This document shows, piece after piece, positions 26,620 through 32,582 of a stretch of DNA of 32,582 nucleotides. The translations under genes were made by a program, and so were the position numbers. Below the pieces are notes generated by a model. It saw only the letters and a program-made list of their open reading frames with translations. It had not been told where the DNA came from and searched no databases. Source of the DNA: Alphaproteobacteria bacterium CG11_big_fil_rev_8_21_14_0_20_44_7 (GTDB taxonomy: Bacteria; Pseudomonadota; Alphaproteobacteria; Rickettsiales; 21-14-0-20-44-7). The first letter of the stretch is position 1; each line of letters begins with the position of its first letter. The stretch is taken from positions 1-32,582 of the forward strand of contig PCXJ01000100.1 of assembly GCA_002787615.1 (NCBI GenBank), in the 5' to 3' direction.

Positions 26620-26843
26620 ACCAACACCTTAATAATTAATTATATTTAACATACCCATACTACACAATCAATGTTACAAAATTATTACCTAAACAAAACT
26701 TTTTAACCAATCTTTACAATATCTTAATTTATTAAATATTGTGAGCTTATAATCATCTTTCTTTTAATGTAAAGAATATGAATTTTATATTTGCTTTTTT
26801 TTCGCTCTTTTGTTAAACACTACCTCCCGAATGGAGTTTTGAT
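26620..26843. other. Divergent spacer between the giant hydrolase gene and rplS
   Basis: Very AT-rich. It contains the TTG-start ribosome site on the minus strand (AAGGTG, 26625-26630) and a plus-strand promoter candidate at 26724-26753. No hairpin seen. Confidence 0.5.
26724..26753 (+). promoter_or_regulatory. Candidate promoter for rplS
   Basis: TTAATT (26724-26729), 18 bases, then a perfect TATAAT (26748-26753), about 90 bases before the rplS start. rplS needs its own promoter here because it is no longer joined to trmD. Confidence 0.45.
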
Positions 26844-27287
26844 ATGAATGAATTACAAAAATTTGAAGCTAGAGAGCTTGAGAACCTAACCGAAAACAAG
26901 GATATCCCTAAGTTTGGAGCAGGTGACACCGTAAAGGTGAATGTCCGTATTATTGAGGGCAGCAACGAGCGTATACAGGCTTTTGAGGGCGTATGCATCG
27001 CAAAGAAAAATCGTGGAGTTCATTCAAGCTTCACAGTTCGTAAGATTAGCAATGGTGAAGGTGTGGAGCGTGTTTTCCCTCTCTATTCGCCACTTCTGGA
27101 ATCAATTCAGCTATTGCGCCGTGGTGATGTTCGCCGCGCTAAGCTATATTACATGCGTGGTCTGACCGGTAAGAAAGCGCGTATTAAGGAAAAAGCTGAT
27201 TGGATGAACAAACCTGCGCCGAAAAAAGACAAGAAGCAGGAAGCTAAAGCAGAAACTACTAAAAAAGCAGCTCCAAAAGCTGAATAG
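26844..27287 (+). CDS. rplS: 50S ribosomal protein L19
   Basis: Ribosomal protein at the 30S-50S interface. Residues 1-115 carry the family pattern (PKFGAGDTVKVNVRIIEG, ERIQAFEGVCIAKKNRG, FTVRKISNGEGVERVFPLYSP, RRGDVRRAKLYYMRGLTGKKARIKEK). The remaining 30 residues are an extra Lys/Ala/Glu tail, common in alphaproteobacteria. GGAG seven bases before the ATG. Normally follows trmD directly; here it starts 6.6 kb from the trmD end with a divergent gene between. Confidence 0.98.
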   Translation: MNELQKFEARELENLTENKDIPKFGAGDTVKVNVRIIEGSNERIQAFEGVCIAKKNRGVHSSFTVRKISNGEGVERVFPLYSPLLESIQLLRRGDVRRAKLYYMRGLTGKKARIKEKADWMNKPAPKKDKKQEAKAETTKKAAPKAE

Positions 27288-27330
27288 CTGATTATAGCAA
27301 GTTTTACTGAGAAATTATACAAGCCACACC

Positions 27331-27774
27331 ATGGATGACGATAAGCCAGTGCCGATGTTTTCTCTGCCTCCATTTGATCCAAAGAATGCATATCTTGCTG
27401 GGCGCATCCCTCTTCACACTCTGCAATTTCGCCTATTTCCCGAAGAAGCTAAGAACATAAGCCAAAAAGAGGCTGAAGATTTCATCAGAAACTACGGCGT
27501 TCCGGTTGATGGAATCTTCTCACTCTTTAGAATGCATTTAAAATTATGCATTGAAATAGGGCATTTTGACCCTGAAGATATTTATGCTTACACTGCATGG
27601 TTTGTCGGCAAATATTACGAAGAAGCTGCCGCACTTACCCCAAAGCCAACTGACGAGCCATCTGCCGAATCTGAGGCAGATTTTAGCGGAACACGGGAAA
27701 GGGCTGATGTAATCGGTGCGATAATTGAAGCTGTGAACGAACATGCACAAAGCCCAGAAAGGTGGAATTACTAG
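27331..27774 (+). CDS. Protein of unknown function after rplS
   Basis: 147 residues, acidic, not recognised. Residues 1-20 are Pro-rich. Residues 25-105 look helical with conserved-looking aromatic positions (HTLQFRLFPEE, FSLFRMHLKLCIEIGHF, YAYTAWFVGKYYEEAA). Residues 105-147 are an acidic polar tail (DEPSAESEADFSG). No signal or membrane segment. It follows rplS by 43 bases on the same strand without its own clear promoter or ribosome site, so it may be read through from rplS. It is convergent with clpA, with 12 bases between stops. Confidence 0.7.
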   Translation: MDDDKPVPMFSLPPFDPKNAYLAGRIPLHTLQFRLFPEEAKNISQKEAEDFIRNYGVPVDGIFSLFRMHLKLCIEIGHFDPEDIYAYTAWFVGKYYEEAAALTPKPTDEPSAESEADFSGTRERADVIGAIIEAVNEHAQSPERWNY

Positions 27775-27786
27775 GCAAACCCCTGC

Positions 27787-30096
27787 TTATTCCGCCTTGG
27801 TTTTTACTTTTTTCTGCTTTTTGGATTCAGATTTGATAAATTCAAAATCAATCTCGCCATCTTTCAAATGAACAGTCACCTGCCCGCCACCTGCCAGCTT
27901 GCCATATAAAATCTCTTCTGCGAGCGGCTTTTTCACCTTATCCTGAATTATCCTTGCCAATGGCCGCGCCCCGTTGAGCTTATCATAGCCTTTTTCGGCC
28001 AGCCAATTACGCGCGGAATCATCAAGCTTGATGCGCACCCGCTTATCCGCCAATTGCTCTTCCAACTGTCCGATAAATTTATCAACAACATTGGAGATTG
28101 TTTCCGGTGATAGATAATCAAATGGAATCACCGCATCCAGACGGTTTCTGAACTCCGGTGTGAACAAGCGATTCACCGCTTCTTTATCCTCATCCATTCT
28201 TTCTTCACGTCCAAATCCGATGGTCGGCTTGGTCATTTCCGCCGCTCCGGCATTTGAGGTCATAATCAGCACAACATTACGGAAATTCACGGTTTTACCG
28301 TTACTATCTGTCAATTTACCGTAATCCATCACTTGTAGCAGAATATTATAAATATCCGGATGCGCTTTCTCGATTTCATCCAGCAATAACACACAATATG
28401 GGAATTGACTGATTTTATCGGTCAAAATCCCGCCTTGGTCAAATCCCACATAGCCCGGAGGCGCACCGATAAGGCGGCTGACCGAGTGCTGCTCCATATA
28501 TTCCGACATATCAAAACGCAAAAATTCCATATTCATCACAAAAGCGAGCTGTTTTGCAAGCTCCGTCTTACCCACACCGGTTGGGCCTGTGAACAGATAA
28601 TTTCCGATTGGTTTTTCCGGCTCACGCAATCCTGCGCGTGACATGCGAATTGCATTGGAAACCATTTCAACCGCATTATCCTGCCCAAACACTTTCTCAC
28701 CAATATCGCTCTCTAAGCCTTTGAGTTTGCGCGCATCATCGGAACTCACCGATTTGGAAGGCACACGCGCAATTACGGAAATCACGCTTTCAATATCCTT
28801 CACCGTCACGGTTTTGGTGCGCTTGCTTTCCGGCATAATCATCTTTTGCGCTCCGGCTTCATCAATGATATCAATCGCCTTATCGGGCAATTTGCGGTCA
28901 TTTATAAATCTAACAGAAAGCTCAGTCGCCGCGCGCAGAGAATCTTGCGTATAACGGATTCCGTGATGCTCTTCAAAATATGGCTTCAACCCGCGCAGGA
29001 TTTTTATGGTATCCTCAACGCTTGGCTCTTCAATATCAACTTTTTGGAAGCGCCGCATCAACCCACGCTCTTTCTCAAAATAATTGCGATATTCTTTATA
29101 TGTGGTTGAGCCCATACATTTGAATGAACCCCGCGCCAAAGCAGGTTTCAGCAAATTACTCGCATCCATAGAACCGCCGGAAGTTGCCCCTGCCCCGATA
29201 ATTGTGTGGATTTCATCAATATATAATACCGCATTCGGCAGCTTTTCAATTTCCTGCACCACGGATTTTAGCCTTTCCTCAAAATCCCCGCGATAGCGTG
29301 TTCCAGCCAGCAACAAACCCATATCCAACGAGAATATCACCGCTTTTTTCAGCACGTCAGGAACTTCCCCGCGTACAATGCGCAAAGCCAACCCTTCAGC
29401 CAATGCGGTTTTACCAACCCCTGCTTCACCAACAAATAGCGGGTTATTTTTGCTGCGGCGGCATAATATCTGGATTGTGCGCTCAACTTCTTGCTCACGG
29501 CCAATCAGCACATCCATTTTACCGTCTTTTGCGCGTTTATTCAAATTCACGCAATATGCGGTTAATGCTTCATTAGCCTCATCTTTGGAGAAATCTTCCA
29601 ACTCCTGCTCTTTACGCTTCTGAATTTGCTTTGCAGAGATTTGCTGGATAGCATTATCAACCTTTTTTGAAGCTAGCCCATGCGAGGCAAAACTGACAAT
29701 ATCTAACCGCGTAATTCCCTGATCCTGCAAGAAATAAACCGCATGGGAGTCTTGCTCAGCAAAAATCTCCACCAACACATTCACCCCGTTCACCTCTGCC
29801 CTGCCGCTTGATTGCACATGCACGGCGGCGCGGTGTATTACTCTTTGGAATCCCGCAGTTGGCTTGGCTTCCTCAACCTCATCAACAATAAGGTCATCCA
29901 TATCATTTTCAAGAAAATCCATAACCTGCGTGCGCAATTCTAATATATCTATATTACACGCTTCCAGTGCGGCGCGCGCATCATCATCCTCGCTAAGTGC
30001 AAGCAGTAAATGCTCCAGCCCGGCATATTCATGCCAATAATTCTTTGCAATTTCCAACGCGCGGTGAAGAGTTTTTTCTAGGTTTTGTGATATCAT
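27787..30096 (-). CDS. clpA: ATP-dependent Clp protease ATP-binding subunit ClpA
   Basis: AAA+ unfoldase that feeds ClpP and takes N-end-rule substrates from ClpS. 769 residues, normal. N-domain at 1-150 (LEHLLLALSEDDDA). First AAA module with GEAGVGKTALAEGLA, YIDEIHTIIGAG and RGDFEERLK. Second module with GPTGVGKTELAKQLA, LLLDEIEKAHPDI and GAPPGYVGFDQGG. PTIGFG is the IGL-type ClpP-docking loop that marks ClpA against ClpB. The C-terminus is Lys-rich. Its partner clpS lies upstream on the same strand, but a terminator and a gene of unknown function intervene, so clpA probably has its own promoter within 30097-30280. Confidence 0.97.
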   Translation of the reverse strand: MISQNLEKTLHRALEIAKNYWHEYAGLEHLLLALSEDDDARAALEACNIDILELRTQVMDFLENDMDDLIVDEVEEAKPTAGFQRVIHRAAVHVQSSGRAEVNGVNVLVEIFAEQDSHAVYFLQDQGITRLDIVSFASHGLASKKVDNAIQQISAKQIQKRKEQELEDFSKDEANEALTAYCVNLNKRAKDGKMDVLIGREQEVERTIQILCRRSKNNPLFVGEAGVGKTALAEGLALRIVRGEVPDVLKKAVIFSLDMGLLLAGTRYRGDFEERLKSVVQEIEKLPNAVLYIDEIHTIIGAGATSGGSMDASNLLKPALARGSFKCMGSTTYKEYRNYFEKERGLMRRFQKVDIEEPSVEDTIKILRGLKPYFEEHHGIRYTQDSLRAATELSVRFINDRKLPDKAIDIIDEAGAQKMIMPESKRTKTVTVKDIESVISVIARVPSKSVSSDDARKLKGLESDIGEKVFGQDNAVEMVSNAIRMSRAGLREPEKPIGNYLFTGPTGVGKTELAKQLAFVMNMEFLRFDMSEYMEQHSVSRLIGAPPGYVGFDQGGILTDKISQFPYCVLLLDEIEKAHPDIYNILLQVMDYGKLTDSNGKTVNFRNVVLIMTSNAGAAEMTKPTIGFGREERMDEDKEAVNRLFTPEFRNRLDAVIPFDYLSPETISNVVDKFIGQLEEQLADKRVRIKLDDSARNWLAEKGYDKLNGARPLARIIQDKVKKPLAEEILYGKLAGGGQVTVHLKDGEIDFEFIKSESKKQKKVKTKAE

Positions 30097-30285
30097 AATA
30101 TTGAGTTTAGTCAGATAATTCTTAATAAATCCTTATTGCCGCAAATATTTTTAGTATTCATTACAATTTCATCCTTTCCGCGCCTTTGCCAGCTAATGCA
30201 AGATTCGTCATTGCCTGAATTGCGGAATAACAAAATCGGTAACACCTCATTTATTTTCCATCACATAAGGTATATTAAAAATGAG

Positions 30286-30312
30286 TAAGAAAAAAGCCCG
30301 CCGAAGCGAGCT
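30286..30312 (-). terminator. Rho-independent terminator of the clpS transcript
   Basis: On the minus strand AAGCTCGC, tetraloop TTCG, GCGGGCTT and a six-T run; all eight positions pair, with one G-U. It lies about 50 bases after the stop of the gene ending at 30359 and before clpA. Confidence 0.8.
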
Positions 30313-30358
30313 TTAATATATATTACAATTTATTTTCTCAATGTGATTATTTTAGCTA

Positions 30359-30901
30359 TCACTTACTCTGCCCCGTCCCATCCGGCTCTTGCGGGTTGCG
30401 CTTTGGATTTTCATCTCTGTAACGGGAAGTTTTGCTATCATTTACGCTAGCCCCCGTATCCAGAGAAGCATCCTGATATTGCTCTAAGGTAAACACTTCG
30501 TGCCATGCACCATATTTTTCAACTTGTTCTTCCACCCAAGATTTTATGGCTGCTAACTTATCTTCTTCCGATACATCTTGTGGAAACTCAGCTAATTCTA
30601 TATCAGCCAAAAACGGAAATGACTCTTTTAACAATGGCTTTAATTCTGTAGTAATATTATACACCTGCCACATATCAAACTGCCCCTGCTCGTTCCTCAG
30701 ATTTGCTTGTGAGGCATACCCTAGTATCTCTATCAGGCCGGTAGCATATTCCCTTCTGGGAAGCGGAGTATCGCCATTCAACAATTGTGGCTTATAATGC
30801 TCATCAGGAATTGAAACAAGCACATCCGTTACGACTGAAAGTACATCACAAATGTGGAATGTCGCGCCGTCTTTCGGTCGATTTTGTATATAACCTACCA
30901 C
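30359..30901 (-). CDS. Protein of unknown function translated after clpS
   Basis: 180 residues, acidic, not recognised. GTG start at 30901, with AAGG overlapping the clpS stop codon seven bases upstream, so translation is likely coupled to clpS. Residues 1-100 look like a compact alpha/beta or helical domain (FHICDVLSVVTDVLVSIPDEHY, YATGLIEILGYAS, WQVYNITTELKPLL). Residues 105-145 include a Glu-rich helix (EEDKLAAIKSWVEEQVEKYG). The last 30 are a disordered tail rich in Asp, Arg, Pro and Lys. No signal or TM. Position between clpS and a terminator suggests a part in, or regulation of, ClpAPS proteolysis, but nothing in the sequence proves this. Confidence 0.75.
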   Translation of the reverse strand: MVGYIQNRPKDGATFHICDVLSVVTDVLVSIPDEHYKPQLLNGDTPLPRREYATGLIEILGYASQANLRNEQGQFDMWQVYNITTELKPLLKESFPFLADIELAEFPQDVSEEDKLAAIKSWVEEQVEKYGAWHEVFTLEQYQDASLDTGASVNDSKTSRYRDENPKRNPQEPDGTGQSK

Positions 30902-30910
30902 GCAGCAACC

Positions 30911-31258
30911 TTAAAAATTCTCTTCGAAAACGCATTTTAGCGGATGTTGGCTTTTACGTGCGAAATCATTCACGATTCCGGCTTTAGTTTCCGCCACATC
31001 TCTTGTATAAAACCCGCAAACTGCTGCGCCTTCGCCATGAACTTGCAAGGTCAATCCGGTTGCCTCTTCATGCGATTTATGGAAAAACTTTTGTAGGATA
31101 TAAACCACAAATTCCATCGGTGTGAAATCATCATTCATCAGCACAACCTTATACATTGAAGGCTTGCTTAGAACTGCCTCCGGCTCTGCATAAGCTGTAT
31201 CGGAATAGTTGATATTACTATTATTCGGTTTGTTTTCCTGCCTCATATCCTTACCCAT
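30911..31258 (-). CDS. clpS: ATP-dependent Clp protease adapter ClpS
   Basis: Adapter that binds N-end-rule substrates and hands them to ClpA. 115 residues. After a disordered 35-residue N-terminal tail comes the conserved core: YKVVLMNDDFTPMEFVVYIL (start of the fold, Asn-Asp-Asp of the amino-terminus pocket), FFHKSHEEATGLTLQVHGEG (His of the pocket region) and CGFYTRDVAETKA. An alternative Met at 31246 would shorten only the tail. AGGGGA lies upstream of the first Met at a longish spacing. It heads a two-gene unit ending at the 30286-30312 terminator. Confidence 0.97.
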   Translation of the reverse strand: MGKDMRQENKPNNSNINYSDTAYAEPEAVLSKPSMYKVVLMNDDFTPMEFVVYILQKFFHKSHEEATGLTLQVHGEGAAVCGFYTRDVAETKAGIVNDFARKSQHPLKCVFEENF

Positions 31259-31392
31259 TTTTTTTAAATCCCCTGTAGTAACTTTAATTACATCAGAAAA
31301 AAGATAAGAAATGATTAAGCGGGAGTAAAATTTTGGTTAAGATGGTATGTTTTTTGCCAAAAACTGAAAAAATATACAGGAAATCAGCGTTT

Positions 31393-31578
31393 TTATTTCT
31401 GGTAGATGAACTTGCGGCTGCAATACGGGCAAACAACTTCACCATTATCATCCACTTCAAGGAACACACGCGGATGCCCCAACTCGCCACCATCACACGC
31501 AACTTGCGCGGCATTTACATAATATGCATCTGCTTGGGTCGGGTGTGGTTTAACTTCCATAATTTGTGCCATATTCAT
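31393..31578 (-). CDS. Zinc-finger CHCC protein, NDUFS6-like (COG4391 type)
   Basis: About 60 residues. The start is placed at 31578 (or 31572), overlapping the end of leuD by about 27 bases; a longer frame would only translate leuD out of frame. The core C-DGG-x-x-GHPRVFLEV followed by VVCPYCSRKF gives the CHCC zinc ligands (Cys, His, Cys, Cys) typical of the zf-CHCC family. That family includes the mitochondrial complex I subunit NDUFS6 and small alphaproteobacterial homologues. No ribosome site is obvious, so coupling to leuD translation is likely. Confidence 0.85.
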   Translation of the reverse strand: MNMAQIMEVKPHPTQADAYYVNAAQVACDGGELGHPRVFLEVDDNGEVVCPYCSRKFIYQK

Positions 31579-32173
31579 ATTGCCAAGGCGTTGTTTGCTT
31601 TTGCTCCGCTTCATATTCTGATATCTTATTACCATTTTGCAGGGTTAAGCCAATATCGTCTAAACCATTTAATAAATTATGTTTTCTGAAGCCATCAATT
31701 TGAAACTTAATTTGCGTGTTACCGAAGCTCACGGTTTGCGCTTCTAAATCAATACTAACTTCTTCGCCACGTTTTGCCACTTCGGTTATTTGGTCAACAT
31801 CAGATTGCGGCAGCTTGATTGGCAACATTCCGTTTTTGAAGCAGTTATTATAGAAAATATCGGCAAAACTCGGTGCTATTATTACCTTTATACCAAAATC
31901 CAGCAATGCCCATGGCGCATGCTCACGGCTAGAGCCACAGCCAAAATTCTCACCACTTACCAGAATCTTTGCGTTTGTGTAGGGCGCGTTATGCAGCACA
32001 AAATCATCCACACGGTTGCCTTTTTCATCGAAGCGCATTTCATAGAACAAGCCTTCTGCCAACCCGCTACGCTTGATGGTTTTGAGGAATTGCTTGGGAA
32101 TAATCATATCCGTATCCACATTTTGCAGTGGAAGCGGTGCGATTATGGCGGTTATTTTAGTAAATTTTTGCAT
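31550..32173 (-). CDS. leuD: 3-isopropylmalate dehydratase small subunit LeuD
   Basis: Swivel subunit of isopropylmalate isomerase in leucine synthesis; needs LeuC, which is not in this window. 207 residues, normal. Motifs: NVDTDMIIPKQFLKTI near the N-terminus, ENFGCGSSREHAPWALLDFG, IIAPSFADIFYNNCFKNGMLPI. A TATAAT ends eight bases before the ATG on the minus strand with only a poor -35, so the leader may be very short. The zinc-finger gene overlaps its 3' end. Confidence 0.97.
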   Translation of the reverse strand: MQKFTKITAIIAPLPLQNVDTDMIIPKQFLKTIKRSGLAEGLFYEMRFDEKGNRVDDFVLHNAPYTNAKILVSGENFGCGSSREHAPWALLDFGIKVIIAPSFADIFYNNCFKNGMLPIKLPQSDVDQITEVAKRGEEVSIDLEAQTVSFGNTQIKFQIDGFRKHNLLNGLDDIGLTLQNGNKISEYEAEQKQTTPWQYEYGTNYGS

Positions 32174-32228
32174 ATCGGCATATTATACTCAGCCAAATTA
32201 AATTTCCAGCAATTTATCTACATACAAA

Positions 32229-32264
32229 CTTAGCTATCCCTGCAATTACTCGCTTATAGCTAAG
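32229..32264 (-). terminator. Inverted repeat between the right-edge gene and leuD
   Basis: CTTAGCTAT and ATAGCTAAG can form nine pairs around an 18-base loop. There is only a short T tail, so it is a weak terminator or a regulatory hairpin. Confidence 0.35.
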
Positions 32265-32268
32265 GCAT

Positions 32269-32582
32269 TCACTTCTTCCACCAACCTTTGCGTGCTGATT
32301 TTCTTTTCGCTGCCGGTTTTTCAAACTCTGTGGGCTCATCTGCTTTCGGGCTGTTATCATTATTAGGCTTGCTAGAGGCGCTTTCTTCAGAAATCTTTTC
32401 TTGCGGAGGCGTGCTAGCAATCACAGAAGCTTCGGGCTTTTCGTCCTTTTTCTCATCAGACTTCACCGATTGCGGCTTGCGCTTTCTTGACGGCTTCTTT
32501 TTGACATCATCTTTTGGTGCAGATTGAGGTGCAGATTGAGATGCAGCTTCAGAAGTTGATGGATTCGGCTTTACAGCAACCG
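32269..32582 (-). CDS. C-terminal tail of a probable ribonuclease E, start outside the window
   Basis: Only the last 104 codons are visible, open to the window edge. They are wholly low complexity: Lys, Ser, Pro, Glu and Ala, with basic patches (KKKPSRKRKP, AKRKSARK) and a final GWWKK. Alphaproteobacterial RNase E proteins end in just such a disordered Lys/Ala/Pro region finishing in a Gly-Trp-Trp motif, which is my reason for the call. The catalytic part would lie to the right and is not seen, so another protein with a basic tail is possible. Confidence 0.45.
   Translation of the reverse strand, partial: VAVKPNPSTSEAASQSAPQSAPKDDVKKKPSRKRKPQSVKSDEKKDEKPEASVIASTPPQEKISEESASSKPNNDNSPKADEPTEFEKPAAKRKSARKGWWKK

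Noticed and set aside
30281..30316. Eleven-codon plus-strand frame MSKKKARRSEL
   Set aside because: It lies entirely on the terminator hairpin of the opposite strand and has no ribosome site.

Overview
The window reads as a chromosomal segment of an alphaproteobacterium of rather low G+C. The evidence is gene content: RapZ, RecA with NadC, TrmD, an L19 with a Lys/Ala-rich tail, ClpS and ClpA, LeuD overlapping a small NDUFS6-like zinc-finger protein, and a probable RNase E tail ending in Gly-Trp-Trp. The organism is Gram-negative, since it has a two-partner secretion system, an outer-membrane barrel and a chemoreceptor. I cannot name the genus.

Layout. (1) 1-7597, minus strand: a two-partner secretion operon. 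The TpsB transporter (5921-7597) precedes a very large TpsA filamentous haemagglutinin-like exoprotein that starts at 5864 and runs off the left edge. The exoprotein holds about ten ~73-residue repeats, an internal ~345-bp duplication and MBG-type domains. (2) 7903-8340: tRNA-Glu, its terminator and the broken 5' end of a P4-type integrase gene, which is the scar of an element that used this tRNA. (3) 8344-11557: a Fur-box intergenic region. To its left lie an outer-membrane barrel protein and a chemoreceptor joined stop-to-start. To its right lies a small secreted protein. (4) 11560-13715: a repeat-rich, gene-poor stretch with a bestrophin-like protein, an SMR-type transporter lacking the usual glutamate, and tRNA-Pro. 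Three extra copies of the 12 bases at the tRNA-Pro 3' end lie downstream of that tRNA. (5) 13775-17141: a basic unknown protein, rapZ, nadC and recA. (6) 17233-26619: two large cell-wall-hydrolase proteins on the minus strand flank trmD on the plus strand. (7) 26844-32582: rplS, an unknown gene, clpA, an unknown gene following clpS, a zinc-finger gene, leuD and the C-terminal end of a probable rne.

The most striking content is region 6. The 2124-residue protein carries, in order, a GH108-like muramidase domain, an SGNH esterase, a peptidoglycan-binding-like segment, an L,D-transpeptidase/tlde1-like cysteine domain, an Amidase_3 domain, a second binding-like segment and an M23/LytM domain. One polypeptide could therefore attack the glycan backbone, its O-acetyl groups, the stem peptide, the amide link and the cross-link. 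It has no Sec signal peptide, starts at TTG behind a good ribosome binding site, and sits antisense between trmD and rplS, which are normally adjacent. The 687-residue protein on the other side of trmD has a second Amidase_3 domain after a possible double-psi barrel, also without a signal peptide. How these proteins leave the cell and what they attack (self, prey, rivals or host-associated bacteria) is open.

All domain calls come from motif reading alone; no database search was run.
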